Positions 24,501 through 36,500 of a stretch of DNA of 64,000 nt are shown here, one piece after another. Position 1 is the stretch's first letter. The number at the start of each line of letters is the position of its first letter. This DNA comes from Symsagittifera roscoffensis (lineage: Eukaryota; Xenacoelomorpha; Acoela; Convolutidae). The stretch covers positions 80,831,574 through 80,895,573 of the forward strand of contig NC_087063.1 in NCBI RefSeq assembly GCF_963678635.1, in the 5' to 3' direction. Position numbers and translations under genes: made by a program. The notes under the pieces are model-generated. The model was given only the letters and a program-made list of their open reading frames with translations, was not told the origin of the DNA and searched no databases.

Positions 24501-27500
24501 GTGGAAGCTGTTTCAATTCTGTTAACGTATTGTAATTTCAGATTTTCCGTTTCTTCGAGTTTCATTGTGATTTCTGCTTGTTCTAGTTTGTCTACTAGTT
24601 TTCGAAAATCTAAATCGGGTTCTCGAATTGAAGAAGGATGGGATGCTCTCTTTTTTATTGCTATTTTTCTTAATTGCGGTGTTAAGGTCATCATTAAGAT
24701 TTCTGTCATCTTTGTGTTTTTATAGTCGTGTGTATTTAATGAATATGCTTTTCGAACTAGTGTTTCGATTCGTACTGCTAATTGCTTGATGGTTTCGTTT
24801 GGTAATCTGCGAATTTCATTACATAAAACTCTTTGTTGTTGTTTGTTTCTTTCGGAGTCAAACATTTTTGAAAATTCTTGTGTAAACTTTTTCCAATTTG
24901 ATTTTATTTCTATAGGCAATACTGAAAACGATTTTTGGGCTGCGCCGTCTAAAGTGGTTTGTATCAACGCTGTGCGTCGATGTATCCAGTTTTGATGTAG
25001 TGGCGTATTAATTGGTTCGGGTCCTATATTTAAAATTAAATTTGCTGTTACTGCATTTAAATAGTCTTCTACAGAATATTCAGGGTCTGTTCCTGTGAAT
25101 ACCATTAAAGGTTTATTTGATGTTATTGATGATCCACCCATAAGGTATGGATTCATTGTCATTTGTAATGATTCTGCTGCATTTGGCATTTGAGAAAAAT
25201 TTGAAAGTTGATTTCTTGTTATTTCGTGTTGTTGAAGATAATATGGTAGTGGTATTTCATTTTGCATTTGTGTTGGTTGGTACGAGTTTGCAATCATTGG
25301 GTTTTGTTGCTGAATTGGTTGAAAAGATTGTGTATTAATTGGGTTTTGTTGCTGAATTGGTTGTTGATTTTGTGTATCTATTGGTTGTGGAGAAAAAATT
25401 CTATGATATGTATGTGGTTTCTGTATTCCTTGTCCACGATATTCTTGAGTATATGGTGCAAATATGTCTGGTTGTAAGAAATCATCATCTGAGGATAAAT
25501 AATCCATTTGATAAGATGTCTGTTTTTTATTTTTATTTTGTTGAAAAAATGGGTAATTTTCACTGCGATCCTGTGGAGGATTTGTTTGGAAATTTATTGA
25601 ATTAGGTTGGGCCATTGGGTTATCCCAGTTTCGAGATCTTGTATATTGGTTGAAATTTCTTCGTGGTTGATAATTTGTTTTTGATGGATGTGTGTAATTA
25701 TAATTATGTTCTGCAAAATTGTTTCTAGTGAATGTTTTGCGTGTTTTTGACGGTATTGTCATGGGTCTGTATGTTTGATAATCCATGTGTGAATATTTTG
25801 TGGCAACCGAAGGTTTAACGGTTGATTGTAAGGTTACCTGTGTTTGTGAAGGGTTTGTATTTCTTGGTGTTGTTAAGTTTGGACGTATCGGTGAAATGCT
25901 TTGTTGTGTAGTTGTTGTATGTACGATTTCTTCATTTATGAAGTGCGATGGTGTCTGGATATCTTGTTGAGTAAGATTCCTAGTTCCATTGAGGTTTTCA
26001 TTGTGTATGACTGTAGAGTTTAAACTATTATTTTGCATATCGGGTAAAAATGTATTATAGTTTAATGGTGTTGCATCAATGGTTAATGGTATTACTCTTA
26101 CATAATCTCTTATATAAGATATCGTACTTATTGCTTGGCTTGAGATTGATTGTGGAAAGTTTATGAATGCGGGATGAGACCATTCGGGGTCCCAAACATA
26201 GTCTGATTGTTCTGTGATGGCAGTATCATCGTTTGAGTTTTGGGGTCTAAAATTTTTTCTTGCTTGTGAAATTAAATCAATATTATGTGTGAAATAATCT
26301 ATTATGAACCATGCCAAAATTTTTTGTAAGTCGTGTTTTGTATGTTGTGAAACTTCATCTTTCGTGAAATTTTCTTTAATTATATTTAGAAAACTAGAGA
26401 TTAGTGTGATTTCATGTCGTACTCTTATATGTTTAGATGTTTCTGTCGGTGAGACATTTGGTATCTGGATTTCGTTTTCTAATATCGAGATATAACTATA
26501 TATTATCGCAAAAACGTCATTGGTGAATATGGAGTTTGCTCTTTGTGAGTTATGATATTGGATGCTTTTTATATATTCTGAGAATACTTTTGAAAATTCT
26601 AAATCAAGGTCGTCTGTTTGAATTATATATTTATTGTGATTCTGATTTGGTGAGCTGAATTCTATGGAGTAGATTCCGTATTGTTGTGTTAGGTTACATA
26701 TATCTTTTAGATAGTGATCGATAATTTGTCTTTTGATTTTTACATCTGGGAACTCTGTTTTACATGGACTGATTCCGGAATCAAACAAATTTAAGAGTAA
26801 ATTTTTGCAAAATATATGCTGTCCTCTATCAGTGGTTGCATCTACTATAAAGGGGAAGATATCATCATCATCTGGACTTTCTTCACCTGGGGTGTGTGTT
26901 GAGCTCATTTTTTCGTTTGATGACTGTTAATATGTAATTATCAATGTGTCTAATTGGTTGATTCCAATTGTATAAATGTACTGGTTTGTGTTTATACTGC
27001 TTTTTTATTCTTCTTTTTCCTCTTTTTGATGAATTTGAAGTTGTTTCTGAGTCAGAGAAATATAATTGATCGTGAATTGGGCAATTTTTATCTATTGATT
27101 CTTTTAGTTTATAAAGTTCGTCTAAACTGTTGGTTTCTGATTCTGAAAATGCGTTGCGGTTTTTGGAAAATCTTTTTCGTGTAATTTGTCTTTGTTTAGT
27201 TATTATTTTTCTCTTTAGTGTTTGTCGTTTTGTTCGAATGTATCCAACTGTTTGTGTATGAGGTGTGATTACAAGATCGTATTTTTTGTTATCTATTTCA
27301 CAATTGTGTAAAACGATTGTTTGTTTATTTCCTAGGTTTTTAAATGACATAAGGTTTAGGATGACGGGTGCAAAAGGTTGTTAAATGATTTCTATTTGCT
27401 TAAACTGTTAGTCCTTACGATTTTTTTGTTAGCCTAACCTGGGTCTATTTGTTCAGGGTTGGGGAGAAAAGTATATCAATTCCGAAGAATGATTTTATAC

Positions 27501-30500
27501 TTTCTCGTGGCTAGTATAAGCTAAGGTGTTAACTTACTTAATCTTACTTAAGGGTAGTGATTGTGTTCAGGGTTGGAGAATAGTAAATCGATCCACAAGG
27601 TTCAGGTATAATTAGAACGCGAGTAGTTCGTTAGATACTATTTTAAACTTACTAAGTCTAAGATTTATCCTGGGTCTGGTAAGAGGGGGGATCAAGTGAA
27701 GGATGAATAACCGAAGTTCTTCACTGTTTATCCTAATTTGAATGATTAGTTTTGTTCAAAAATTTCTATTAGTCCTGGGTTTTTAGAAAGGGTTGGATAG
27801 TGAATCGACGTTTGAGGTCGTTAGACACTAGCTAAGTGGGTGGGGGAGAACAAAGTTGTTCTTTTTGATCCAAGGATAGGCCTTGATGATCAAGTTTTAA
27901 ATTTAATTAAATAGAAAATGATTTAAGATCCAAGGATAAGCCTTGATGATCTGATTTTAAAATTAAGTGAATTTAAGTTTTAAAATGATTTAAATTTGTG
28001 CAGAGAAAAGATTTAGTGTTTTTATGATATTAGTGAGCTTATGAATGCTGTTATGTTTAGGTGATGAAGCTGGAACAACAGGATGATTTATAATTACTAA
28101 CCATTTATTGTCATGCTACTAATTTTTATTTTGATTTTTCGATAAATATTTTTCAAACATGTTTTGTATATTACTGCAGAATTTAGGAAAACGATCTGAG
28201 ATCTTTTTATCAATCGTTATTGTATATTAATAATTTTGTTTAGCGCCTGAAATGATTTTGAAGATTGACTTCAAAATTTTATGTTTGCAAATGAAAATCT
28301 AAATTCATTGCTAGTAGTATTTTAAATACAAAAGTTTGTTCTGGCTTTTGCCGAACTATCATATAACTATATGGTAAGTTTCTGATTTGTCGTATGTCGT
28401 CTCTGGTTCGAGGTCTTCTTCCAATTCCGGGTAGTTCTGTTATCGTTCGGAATATTGGCTCTGATCTATTGAGTCGTAGAGACATTTCGATTAAATTATT
28501 GTCGTATAACATTTTGTAAATGTTTTGTCTAAATTCTAATCTATTATTGGTTAATTCTAAGCTATTAAGGTCTTGTTCGAGACTTATGGTCGCACCAGAT
28601 GAGTTATGACCGAAGTGTATAACTCATAGAGTAATTTCGGATAGGGTACACCGTCTGCTCGTCACGCTATCTTATTTTCGGCCGGATAGATTCGTGCAAC
28701 TTCTTAGTCTAATACCGATCCTAATCTTACTCTTATACTATCTAGTCTCAGGTTGTTTAACTAGTCTCTGCTAGGCTCAATAGATCTAGGGTATACTGGT
28801 TTATTGCGGCTGCTGAAGTACTCGGGAGAGTTCAACTAACTTCTAAGTTAAATTCAAATCTCTCTGGTGCTGAAATTACAAGTAATTTCAGCACTTACAA
28901 ATAAGTGGATTGTTAGTCAGATGGATCATGATTGGTTAATATTAAATACTTTACATTGGTAAAATATCTAATTTATCCAATCATAAAATGTAGTTTAGAT
29001 CAGGTTCCACTAGAGATACTAAGAATTGGGCGGGGAAAACGCATCCTACGCCATAGTTTTTTCCCAGCTTCTTAGAGGGCGAAGGGATGAACAACCGAAG
29101 CTCATTTTAAAAATAAGTTAACGTTTTAAATGATAATCTGTAAGAAAAAACCTAGTGATTCATGGTCAATTTTTCAAAAATTGTCAAAAATTGTCATTGT
29201 CTATTTTTAGGACAAGGTCTATTTTTCAAAAATTGTCAAAAATTGTTATTGTCTTTTAAGGACAATGTCTATTTTTCAAAAGTTGTCAAAAATTGTCATG
29301 GTCTATTTTTCAAAAATCACAAACGAATGACTTGAGACAAGAGTCGACCGGATGAAAAGACTGTCGTGTTACCCAGGGGCTGATCTAAGATTTTCTGGAG
29401 GGGGGGCGGGTTTTCAAAAAATTTTCGAAAATTTTGACGACCTTTTTTTTTTAGTTCGATCAGACCTTTAAAAAAAGCAGTAAAAAGACACTGTTTTGGC
29501 CAATTTTCTGCGCCGTAGGCAATATTTTTGAAAAAACAGTCAAAAAAGCCGTTTTTGGGCACTTTTTGGAAAATTTTGACAAAAACGCGTTTTTTCGGCG
29601 CGCGCTCCCCCCTCAAAATTAGTATATATTGGCGCCGAAAGCGCCTTTAGAAAAAATTTAAGGTTGGTCGGCCAAAAATGGATTTCTTAAAAAGTACCAA
29701 AGGGGGGACCCTTTGGGTTGGCAGGGGTTCGAATCCCTGAGGAGGAGGAGGCGTCCAACCCCCTCCCCCCCCCTAAATCCGCCCCTGGTGTTACCTGCAA
29801 TTCCAGTGAGGTATCCGGTGCTCAGCTTCTCCGCGTCCTTCTGCAGGAAGTCCTTCAGACTGCCGTGTTCAGCCAGCTCAGTGATGATGTACATGGGCTC
29901 ACTCTCGCTACACACTGCATACAGCTGCACCAGGTGTTTGTGGTGCAACTAGAGCAGAACAAAAATAAGACAACAAATTGTTTTAAGACTATTTAATCAG
30001 AACAAAAAATTAATTTTTATTATAATAAATTGTTTTCAGACTTTTAATCAGAACAAAATACGAATTTTTATGACAATTAATTGTTTTCTGGCTTATAATC
30101 AGAACAAAAACCAAGTTTTTTGACAATAAGTTGTTTTCAGACTTTTAATCAGAACAAAAAATCAATTTTTATGATAATAAATTGTTTTCTGGCTTATAAT
30201 CAGAACAAAAAACAAAGTTTACAATTTACAACTCAATTTACAAGACTGAGAGAGCGCTATTAAGCGAAAAAAGTGACCAAATGACATAAATGACGATAAT
30301 CAATTATTGAGACAATTGATTTTTTAAATGATACCGTGAAAACGTGGGAGCAGCAGATATGAACGTTTCTGGCCGTAAAACGCTCACAGAAATTAGCCTT
30401 TTGCTTCCAAAACTTTAGCTGATTTAACTTTTCAAGCATTTAGAATCTCAATCGGACCGAGTTTGTGGCTTTTTTTACAGATTATGGCGACCGAATTTCT

Positions 30501-33500
30501 GGTAATTCGGACCACCGCAACAAAATGCAGTAATTCCAGACGTTGAAGACCCATGAGATGCGTCCGAGGCCGGGGCGACCGAAGAAAAATTGTCCGCGAC
30601 TGGCTTGAATGATAAAAAATTATCCGTGACCGGCGCAACAAAACCTCGACAGTAAGAGATCGGGGAACAACCAATCAACGACTCGAGGGGCATCATTTTG
30701 AAAAAAAAAACCAACATACAAAACTTGGTGGATAATTAATCAGACTAAGGAACAAGGGCGGATCTAGGATTTTCTCGAGGGAGGGGGAGGGAGGATTTTC
30801 AAAAAAAAATCGAAAACTTTGTCAATTTGTTTTGAGGTCGACCAAATTGATTTTCTCAGCTCTCTCAAACCACTATAAAGACCCTATTTTGACCCAATTT
30901 TCTGGAAAATTTTTGGAAAAAAAAACAGGCCAATAACAAGATTTTATGCCTTTTTGAAAATTTTTGAGCACGTTTTTTCGGCGCGTGCTCCCACCTCAAA
31001 CTTAGTATATGTTTGCACCGAAGGCGCCTTTGAAAAATTTTAGAATCAGTCAGCCAAAAAAGGATATCTCAAAATAGTACAAAGGGTGACCCTTTGGGTC
31101 GGCAGGGGGTCGAACACCTGAGGTGGAGGGGGGGGGGGGGTTGCGTCCTCTCTTGTAAATTCGCCTTACCCCATGAATCCTAAATTGGCTCTGCTAAGGA
31201 GTATAACGATTTGGCATAGGAAAGATTGAAACAATTTGTTGAAACGTTCAATTAAAACTGAATATGTTAAACTATTTAGTTGGAAAATCTTCCAAAAAAC
31301 AATTAAGCGACGAAAACGTCAAATTTTTCCATTCCCATGAATGCAATGATCTTTGTAAATCAACGATTGCGAGGCCAAAATGTGTGTTTTGAGATCTGTA
31401 AAAGAATTGCGCAACAAGGACGCTCTCTATGTTCTTCTTTTGTTCTTTCTTTTTCTTTGATCGTTTCGACAAATTTTTAACGTGTTCAAAGACTTGTCTC
31501 TGGAATCCAGAAACCTATACACACCAAATTGTGCGCCTATGTTGTGCACAGATTGGCCTCCTAACAAAAATTGCATGAAATTTCCGTGACAAACTTTTTC
31601 GCGAACACTAAAACTGAAAGATTAATTTTTTCATTAATGAAAAAAAAAGTTACTTTTACTTTTTGAGATTGTAACACACAAAGCAATCGAAACTGTTTTG
31701 ATATGGCAAGAAAATTTTCAATGCATAACTTTTGGTGTTGAAAAACGTGGCTGACTCAGTTTGACAGACTTATGTTCATCTCGTCGTCTGAAATAGAAAA
31801 ATTAAAAAATTACGGTTACACAAATTTTTATACAAAAAATGCACATTGTTACATTGTTTGAACCTTGTAGTCAGGGACGTTTTTAGGGCTGGGGCGGACG
31901 CCTCTCCGCTCTCCTCAGGGATTCGACCCCCTGCCGACCCAAAGGATCCCCCTTTGTACTGTTTTGAGATATCCATTTTTAGTGATGGACCCTGAAATTT
32001 TTCTGAAGGCGCCTTGGCGCCAAAATATACTAATTTTGAGCGGGGAGCGCGTGCAGAAAAAATGCGATTTTTTGGTCGAAATTGTCCAAAAGGTGCTTAA
32101 AAACGCTTTTTTTGGCCTGTTTTTCAAAAATTTGCCTGCGGCGCAGAAATTTTGGCCACAACAGGGACTTTTTAGTGCTTTGATTGAGCTCGAAAAATCA
32201 ATTTGGTCGACCTAGAAAAAAACGTCGACAGAATTTTCGAAAAATTTTGAAAATCCACCCCCTTCCCCCTCGAGAAAATCCTAGATCTTTCCCTGCTTGT
32301 AGTAATTTTTCGACTTTCAAAAATGTTCCTCAAATTTTGAAACTTTTGTAAAATTAAACTTTTTCGATATGTATGATGAACATATTTTTCATACGTTTCA
32401 CGTATTGAAATGAATGATTACCAGTTTTCTTGTACAAAATCATTTTTTGCAATTTTTACTTGCTACGGTAGAGGGGGAGAGTTCCGAAGAGAAAATGCAA
32501 TCATGTGTCCAAAACGAAGATAGCCTGTTACTGTGCAAAAAGCGCATCATTTTTTTATTGCAGGAATTGAAATAAGCAAATTAAAGCAGAAAAAAAACAA
32601 AAATAAATTAAAATTATTTTTTCAGGATTAGGTATGAAAACTGAATAATGAAAGGGAAACATAGCGTAAATCTGTTCACTCTCAAATCGTTACGTATGCA
32701 AGTTTCGAGTACTGAAGCGTGAAAAAAATCAGTTCGCTTTATTTTTTGCAAAATTTTTATGAATCATGATAAAAAGAAACAAGCACTGATAAAACAAACA
32801 ATCATGATATAAAACAAAGACCACATGAATAAAAAATTTCGCAAAAAATGTTTTTTTTCTCAAATAAGTGTCTTTTTAAGTGCATTCTGTGACGAGAAGT
32901 TTTACGAACAAATATTAGAACGTGTAAAAAGTTAGTAATTTAGACTTAACTGATCACAGTCGTATTTGAGACATGGAACCAATCAAAAACTGAGAAGGAT
33001 GTTAAAACCGTTTTAAAATTATTTTCTTTCGAATTTTCTTACTGCCAAGCTGAATGGAGCTTTGAAAATTAGTTTTTCTTGAACCAATAAAAAAAAGAAA
33101 GGGTTGCTCGCTCGCTTTACTCGCTCTCATTTGGTGTAAAACTCCTCAAATTGCCAAAACTCAAAAGATTTTAAAATATTTTAAAAGAATTTCGAGTTAC
33201 GAGTAAAACAGTTTTCATCGGATATATTATTCGGCCCACTCCAATTATTATTTATTGCACCTGATTTTGCGTGGAAAACAAAATAATAAAACAAAACTTT
33301 TGAAAAAGATGCACCAGATGACTAAGTTTTTCACCATTTTGGCAATAGCAAACAACGTCCATTATGGCGGGTTAAATAGTCAAATACATTATTTAAGATT
33401 TGATGGAAACATTCTTTTTTTTTGCCAAAAATGGCTTATATATATTTTTGTTTTCTTGACATAACTTGCATTATAATAAAGTATGATGACAATCGTCACA

Positions 33501-36500
33501 CTTTCATACAGCATATATGCAGACTACTTCCTTTACCAGTATACATAAATTGTAACACCTGTTCAGGGGCGGGTTTAGGATTTTCAAAAAGACTTTTTTA
33601 AAATTTTGAGTGGAGCCAAATGGTTTTCCGAGCTCTCCCAAAGCACTAAAAAGTCCGTTTTTGTCAAAATTTCCGCGCCGCAGTCAAAATTTTGGAAAAA
33701 CAGGCCAAATAATGCGTTTTTAAGCACCTTTTGGAAAAATTTGACCAAAAAATCGAGTTTTTTCGGCGCGCGCTCCCCCCTCAAATTTAGTATATATTGG
33801 CGCCTAAGGCGCTTTTCAAAAACTTTAGTGTCAGTCAGCCAAAAATGGACATCTGAAAATAGTACAAAGGGGGACCCTTTGGGTCGGCAGTGGGTCGAGT
33901 GGGTCTTTAGGTCGGCCTTTGGGTCGGCAGTTGTTACATAAATCCCGGGTCGAGGTTTGCGATTTATGTTTCGACCGAAGCAGATCGATCACTTCTCAGA
34001 CGAAAATCCCTGGTCCAGAGGGCCCATTAACCAAACTCAAAGTCAAAGTATAAAATCGAGTCAGTGGAAACATAAAGCTCTTAAATAACATTTCCATTTG
34101 TATCACGTATTTTAAGATTTCACCTGTTTCATGACTCGTGCTTCCATTAGGAACTCGTCTCGTTTCATGGTGCTCTCGGATTTGAGGATCTTGACTGCGA
34201 CATCTAAGATGTTGTTCCACTTACCCTTCCAGACCTCCCCAAACTGGCCAGAGCCCAGGACTTTTTGGAAAGTGATTTCTTCTTTCGTGATCTCCCATTT
34301 GTCCTAAAAAAAGACAAAATTTAAGGCTCGATCCTCTAAAAGCGGAGATTGAACGTCAGTTCTTTAAAATTTAAATGGAATAAAACATCCTATTGGTCAA
34401 GCTTAAAACTTTAGAATGTAAAATTGAATGAGATGAAAGTATCTTTTTTTATTCTGACCTCAAATGTACGTTTTGTTTTGTTTTGTTTTGTTTTGTTTTG
34501 TTTTGTTTTGTTTTGAAGGGTCTCTTCTCTTTGGCCTGATTAACTATATCTAAGCTTCTCTGGTTTAATTTAACGTGGATTTTGAATGTGATAGATTGAG
34601 ATGAGTCCAAGATTATTATGGATTTGCGATTCAGTTTTTATATGCACAGTTCCTCGCCAACAGTTTACGAAGTTGAATTTTTTTGACAAGCTTGAAGATA
34701 AAAAATTAAAAATTTAAGATAATTTTGATGACCTTGAAGCTTAAATCAAGTTTGAAATTTTTTTTGACAAGCTTGAAGATAAAAAATTAAAAATTTAAGA
34801 TAATTTTGATGACCTTGAAGCTTAAATCAAGATTTAAGATAATTTTGATGACCTTGAAGCTCAAATCAAGATAGAAAATAATTTTGATGACCTTGAAGCT
34901 CAAATCAAGATTGAAATTATTGTTGATGACTTTGAAGCTGAAATGAAGTTTGACGATGCGTGTTAAACTGACCTTGAGTCCCGGAATGCATATGCCTTCT
35001 GCGGCTGGCTGGTCCTGAGTGCAAGGCTCCTTCAACAACACATCCAAGTCCTGGTTCCGACTGTAGTATTTGACCAGCTTGGCCAAGGATTTGAACCGCT
35101 TCCGTCTGTCTATGTAGTAGCGGATATTCACCTATTTCAGTGGGTAAAGAATATTTCATACATTTGTGGGGCTGAGATACTTTTTCTATTGTTAAAACGT
35201 TTAAAAGAAGAAAAAAACGCTAAAAGCAATTTAGTTTTTCAGGTTTTAATTTGAGGTTTTAATTTTCGAATTAAAAATGAATTTAATCGAGATTATTCAA
35301 AACCAGGGGCGGATTTAGGGTGGGATGGCGAATTTTTCTAAAAAATTTTGTTAATTTTTTTTTAGGTCGACTAAGTTTCTTCCGAGCACTCCCATAACAC
35401 TAAGACCCTATTGTGACAAAAAAGGGGTCAAAATGCGGTTTTTGGGCACTTTTTGGAAAAATTCGTTGATATTGGTTCGTTTATAAATTTTAGGGTTAGT
35501 CGGCAAAAATTGGATGAAAATCGTTTTTGGTTGGTGCCGGGGTCGAATTATTGACGAGTGGGGACGTCCCGCCACCTAAATCCGCCCTTGTTGAAAACAG
35601 AAAAGTTTTGGGTTCAAAAATTCTCTTGCAAATTTTGACTCTTTATCAACCAAAAAAAAATGGACAATTTTTTTTCAAAATCTAATATAAAAGGTCATCT
35701 TCATGCAAATTTGCAGCTTATAGAATTTTTTTTTCAAAGTTTGCAACCAAGAAGTTCAATAATTATTGGGTCGGGATCAATTCTACAGACAGCCCCCCCC
35801 CATCCCCCTTAATCAGTTCAACGTAAATATCGTTCACTCTTCTATTCAGTTTGGAATAATGTTTGTTTAGGGCTGCTAGTGAAATTCTCGAATCTGATTG
35901 GCTGAATATTCTAAACTTAGAACCAAGTTCAAAACATCTCTACTAAATCAATTTAGGAGAGAGGAAGTTAAGTTGGTCCAATTCTGGGCTAATATTAGAT
36001 TTGAAAACCACATATAATTGCTTATTGGCTTAACGAACCAAACGAACAACTAACATCCCCCCAAAGCCGTTTGGGGGATGTTAACTTGGTTCTAAGTTGG
36101 GAATGTTTATTTGATCTTAACTGCCTACCTCTTCGGTTGGGTCAGTGTTTGGGGCTGTGTGTATACTGTGGATGACCTCTATCTTGTAGTGCTGCACCTT
36201 CTGGTCGGTGACCTTGACACTGAGACTGAACTCTGACCTGAGGGCACTCAGACTGCTCTTAGTCACTCTGTCTCTGTTCCGAATGAGGAAATTGCCCTTC
36301 TTCTCTTGCATCAGAAGTCTGTCCAACAAATCACAGAGATTATCAGACAGCAGATTGTTTTGAATAAAATTGACGCATCTTAGAAAAAGTGTACTAGTGT
36401 TTCTAAAAATATTAATATAAGTTTTTAAAATTATAACGAAGGTTCTCCTCTTGTTCGTTAGAACAAATATTAATTTTTTTGGCAAACAGAATTGCCTGGT

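Larger units (their letters stand above)
10999..29009 (-). mobile_element. 18-kb env-bearing Ty3/Gypsy LTR retrotransposon
   Basis: The 410-bp LTRs at 10,999-11,408 and 28,600-29,009 differ at one base that I can find (C near 11,396, T near 28,997). They begin TG and end CA and are flanked by CTAG on both sides (10,995-10,998 and 29,010-29,013), a 4-base target duplication. Order on the minus strand: PBS, leader ORF, pre-gag ORF, gag, pol (protease, RT, RNase H, integrase), small ORFs, proline-rich ORF, env-like gene, 3' ORF, 1.6-kb non-coding tail. Integrase following RNase H is the Ty3/Gypsy order. At 18 kb it is far longer than the usual 5-10 kb. It lies in the kinase intron between exons 6 and 7. 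Four single-base frame breaks (about 20,430, 19,140, 15,490 and 13,780) contrast with the young LTRs. Confidence 0.93.

Noticed and set aside
29658-29948. Extension of kinase exon 6 into the adjacent MITE as coding sequence
   Set aside because: A good donor (G|GTAACA) at 29,794 joins exon 7 in frame; beyond it the sequence is repeat with poly-G/C tracts.
33584-33941. Overlapping ORFs on both strands near 33.6-33.9 kb
   Set aside because: The sequence is a MITE copy; the frames come from its palindromic GC-rich body.
34471-34515. Telomere-like or regulatory array
   Set aside because: It is a simple TTTTG microsatellite with no other features.
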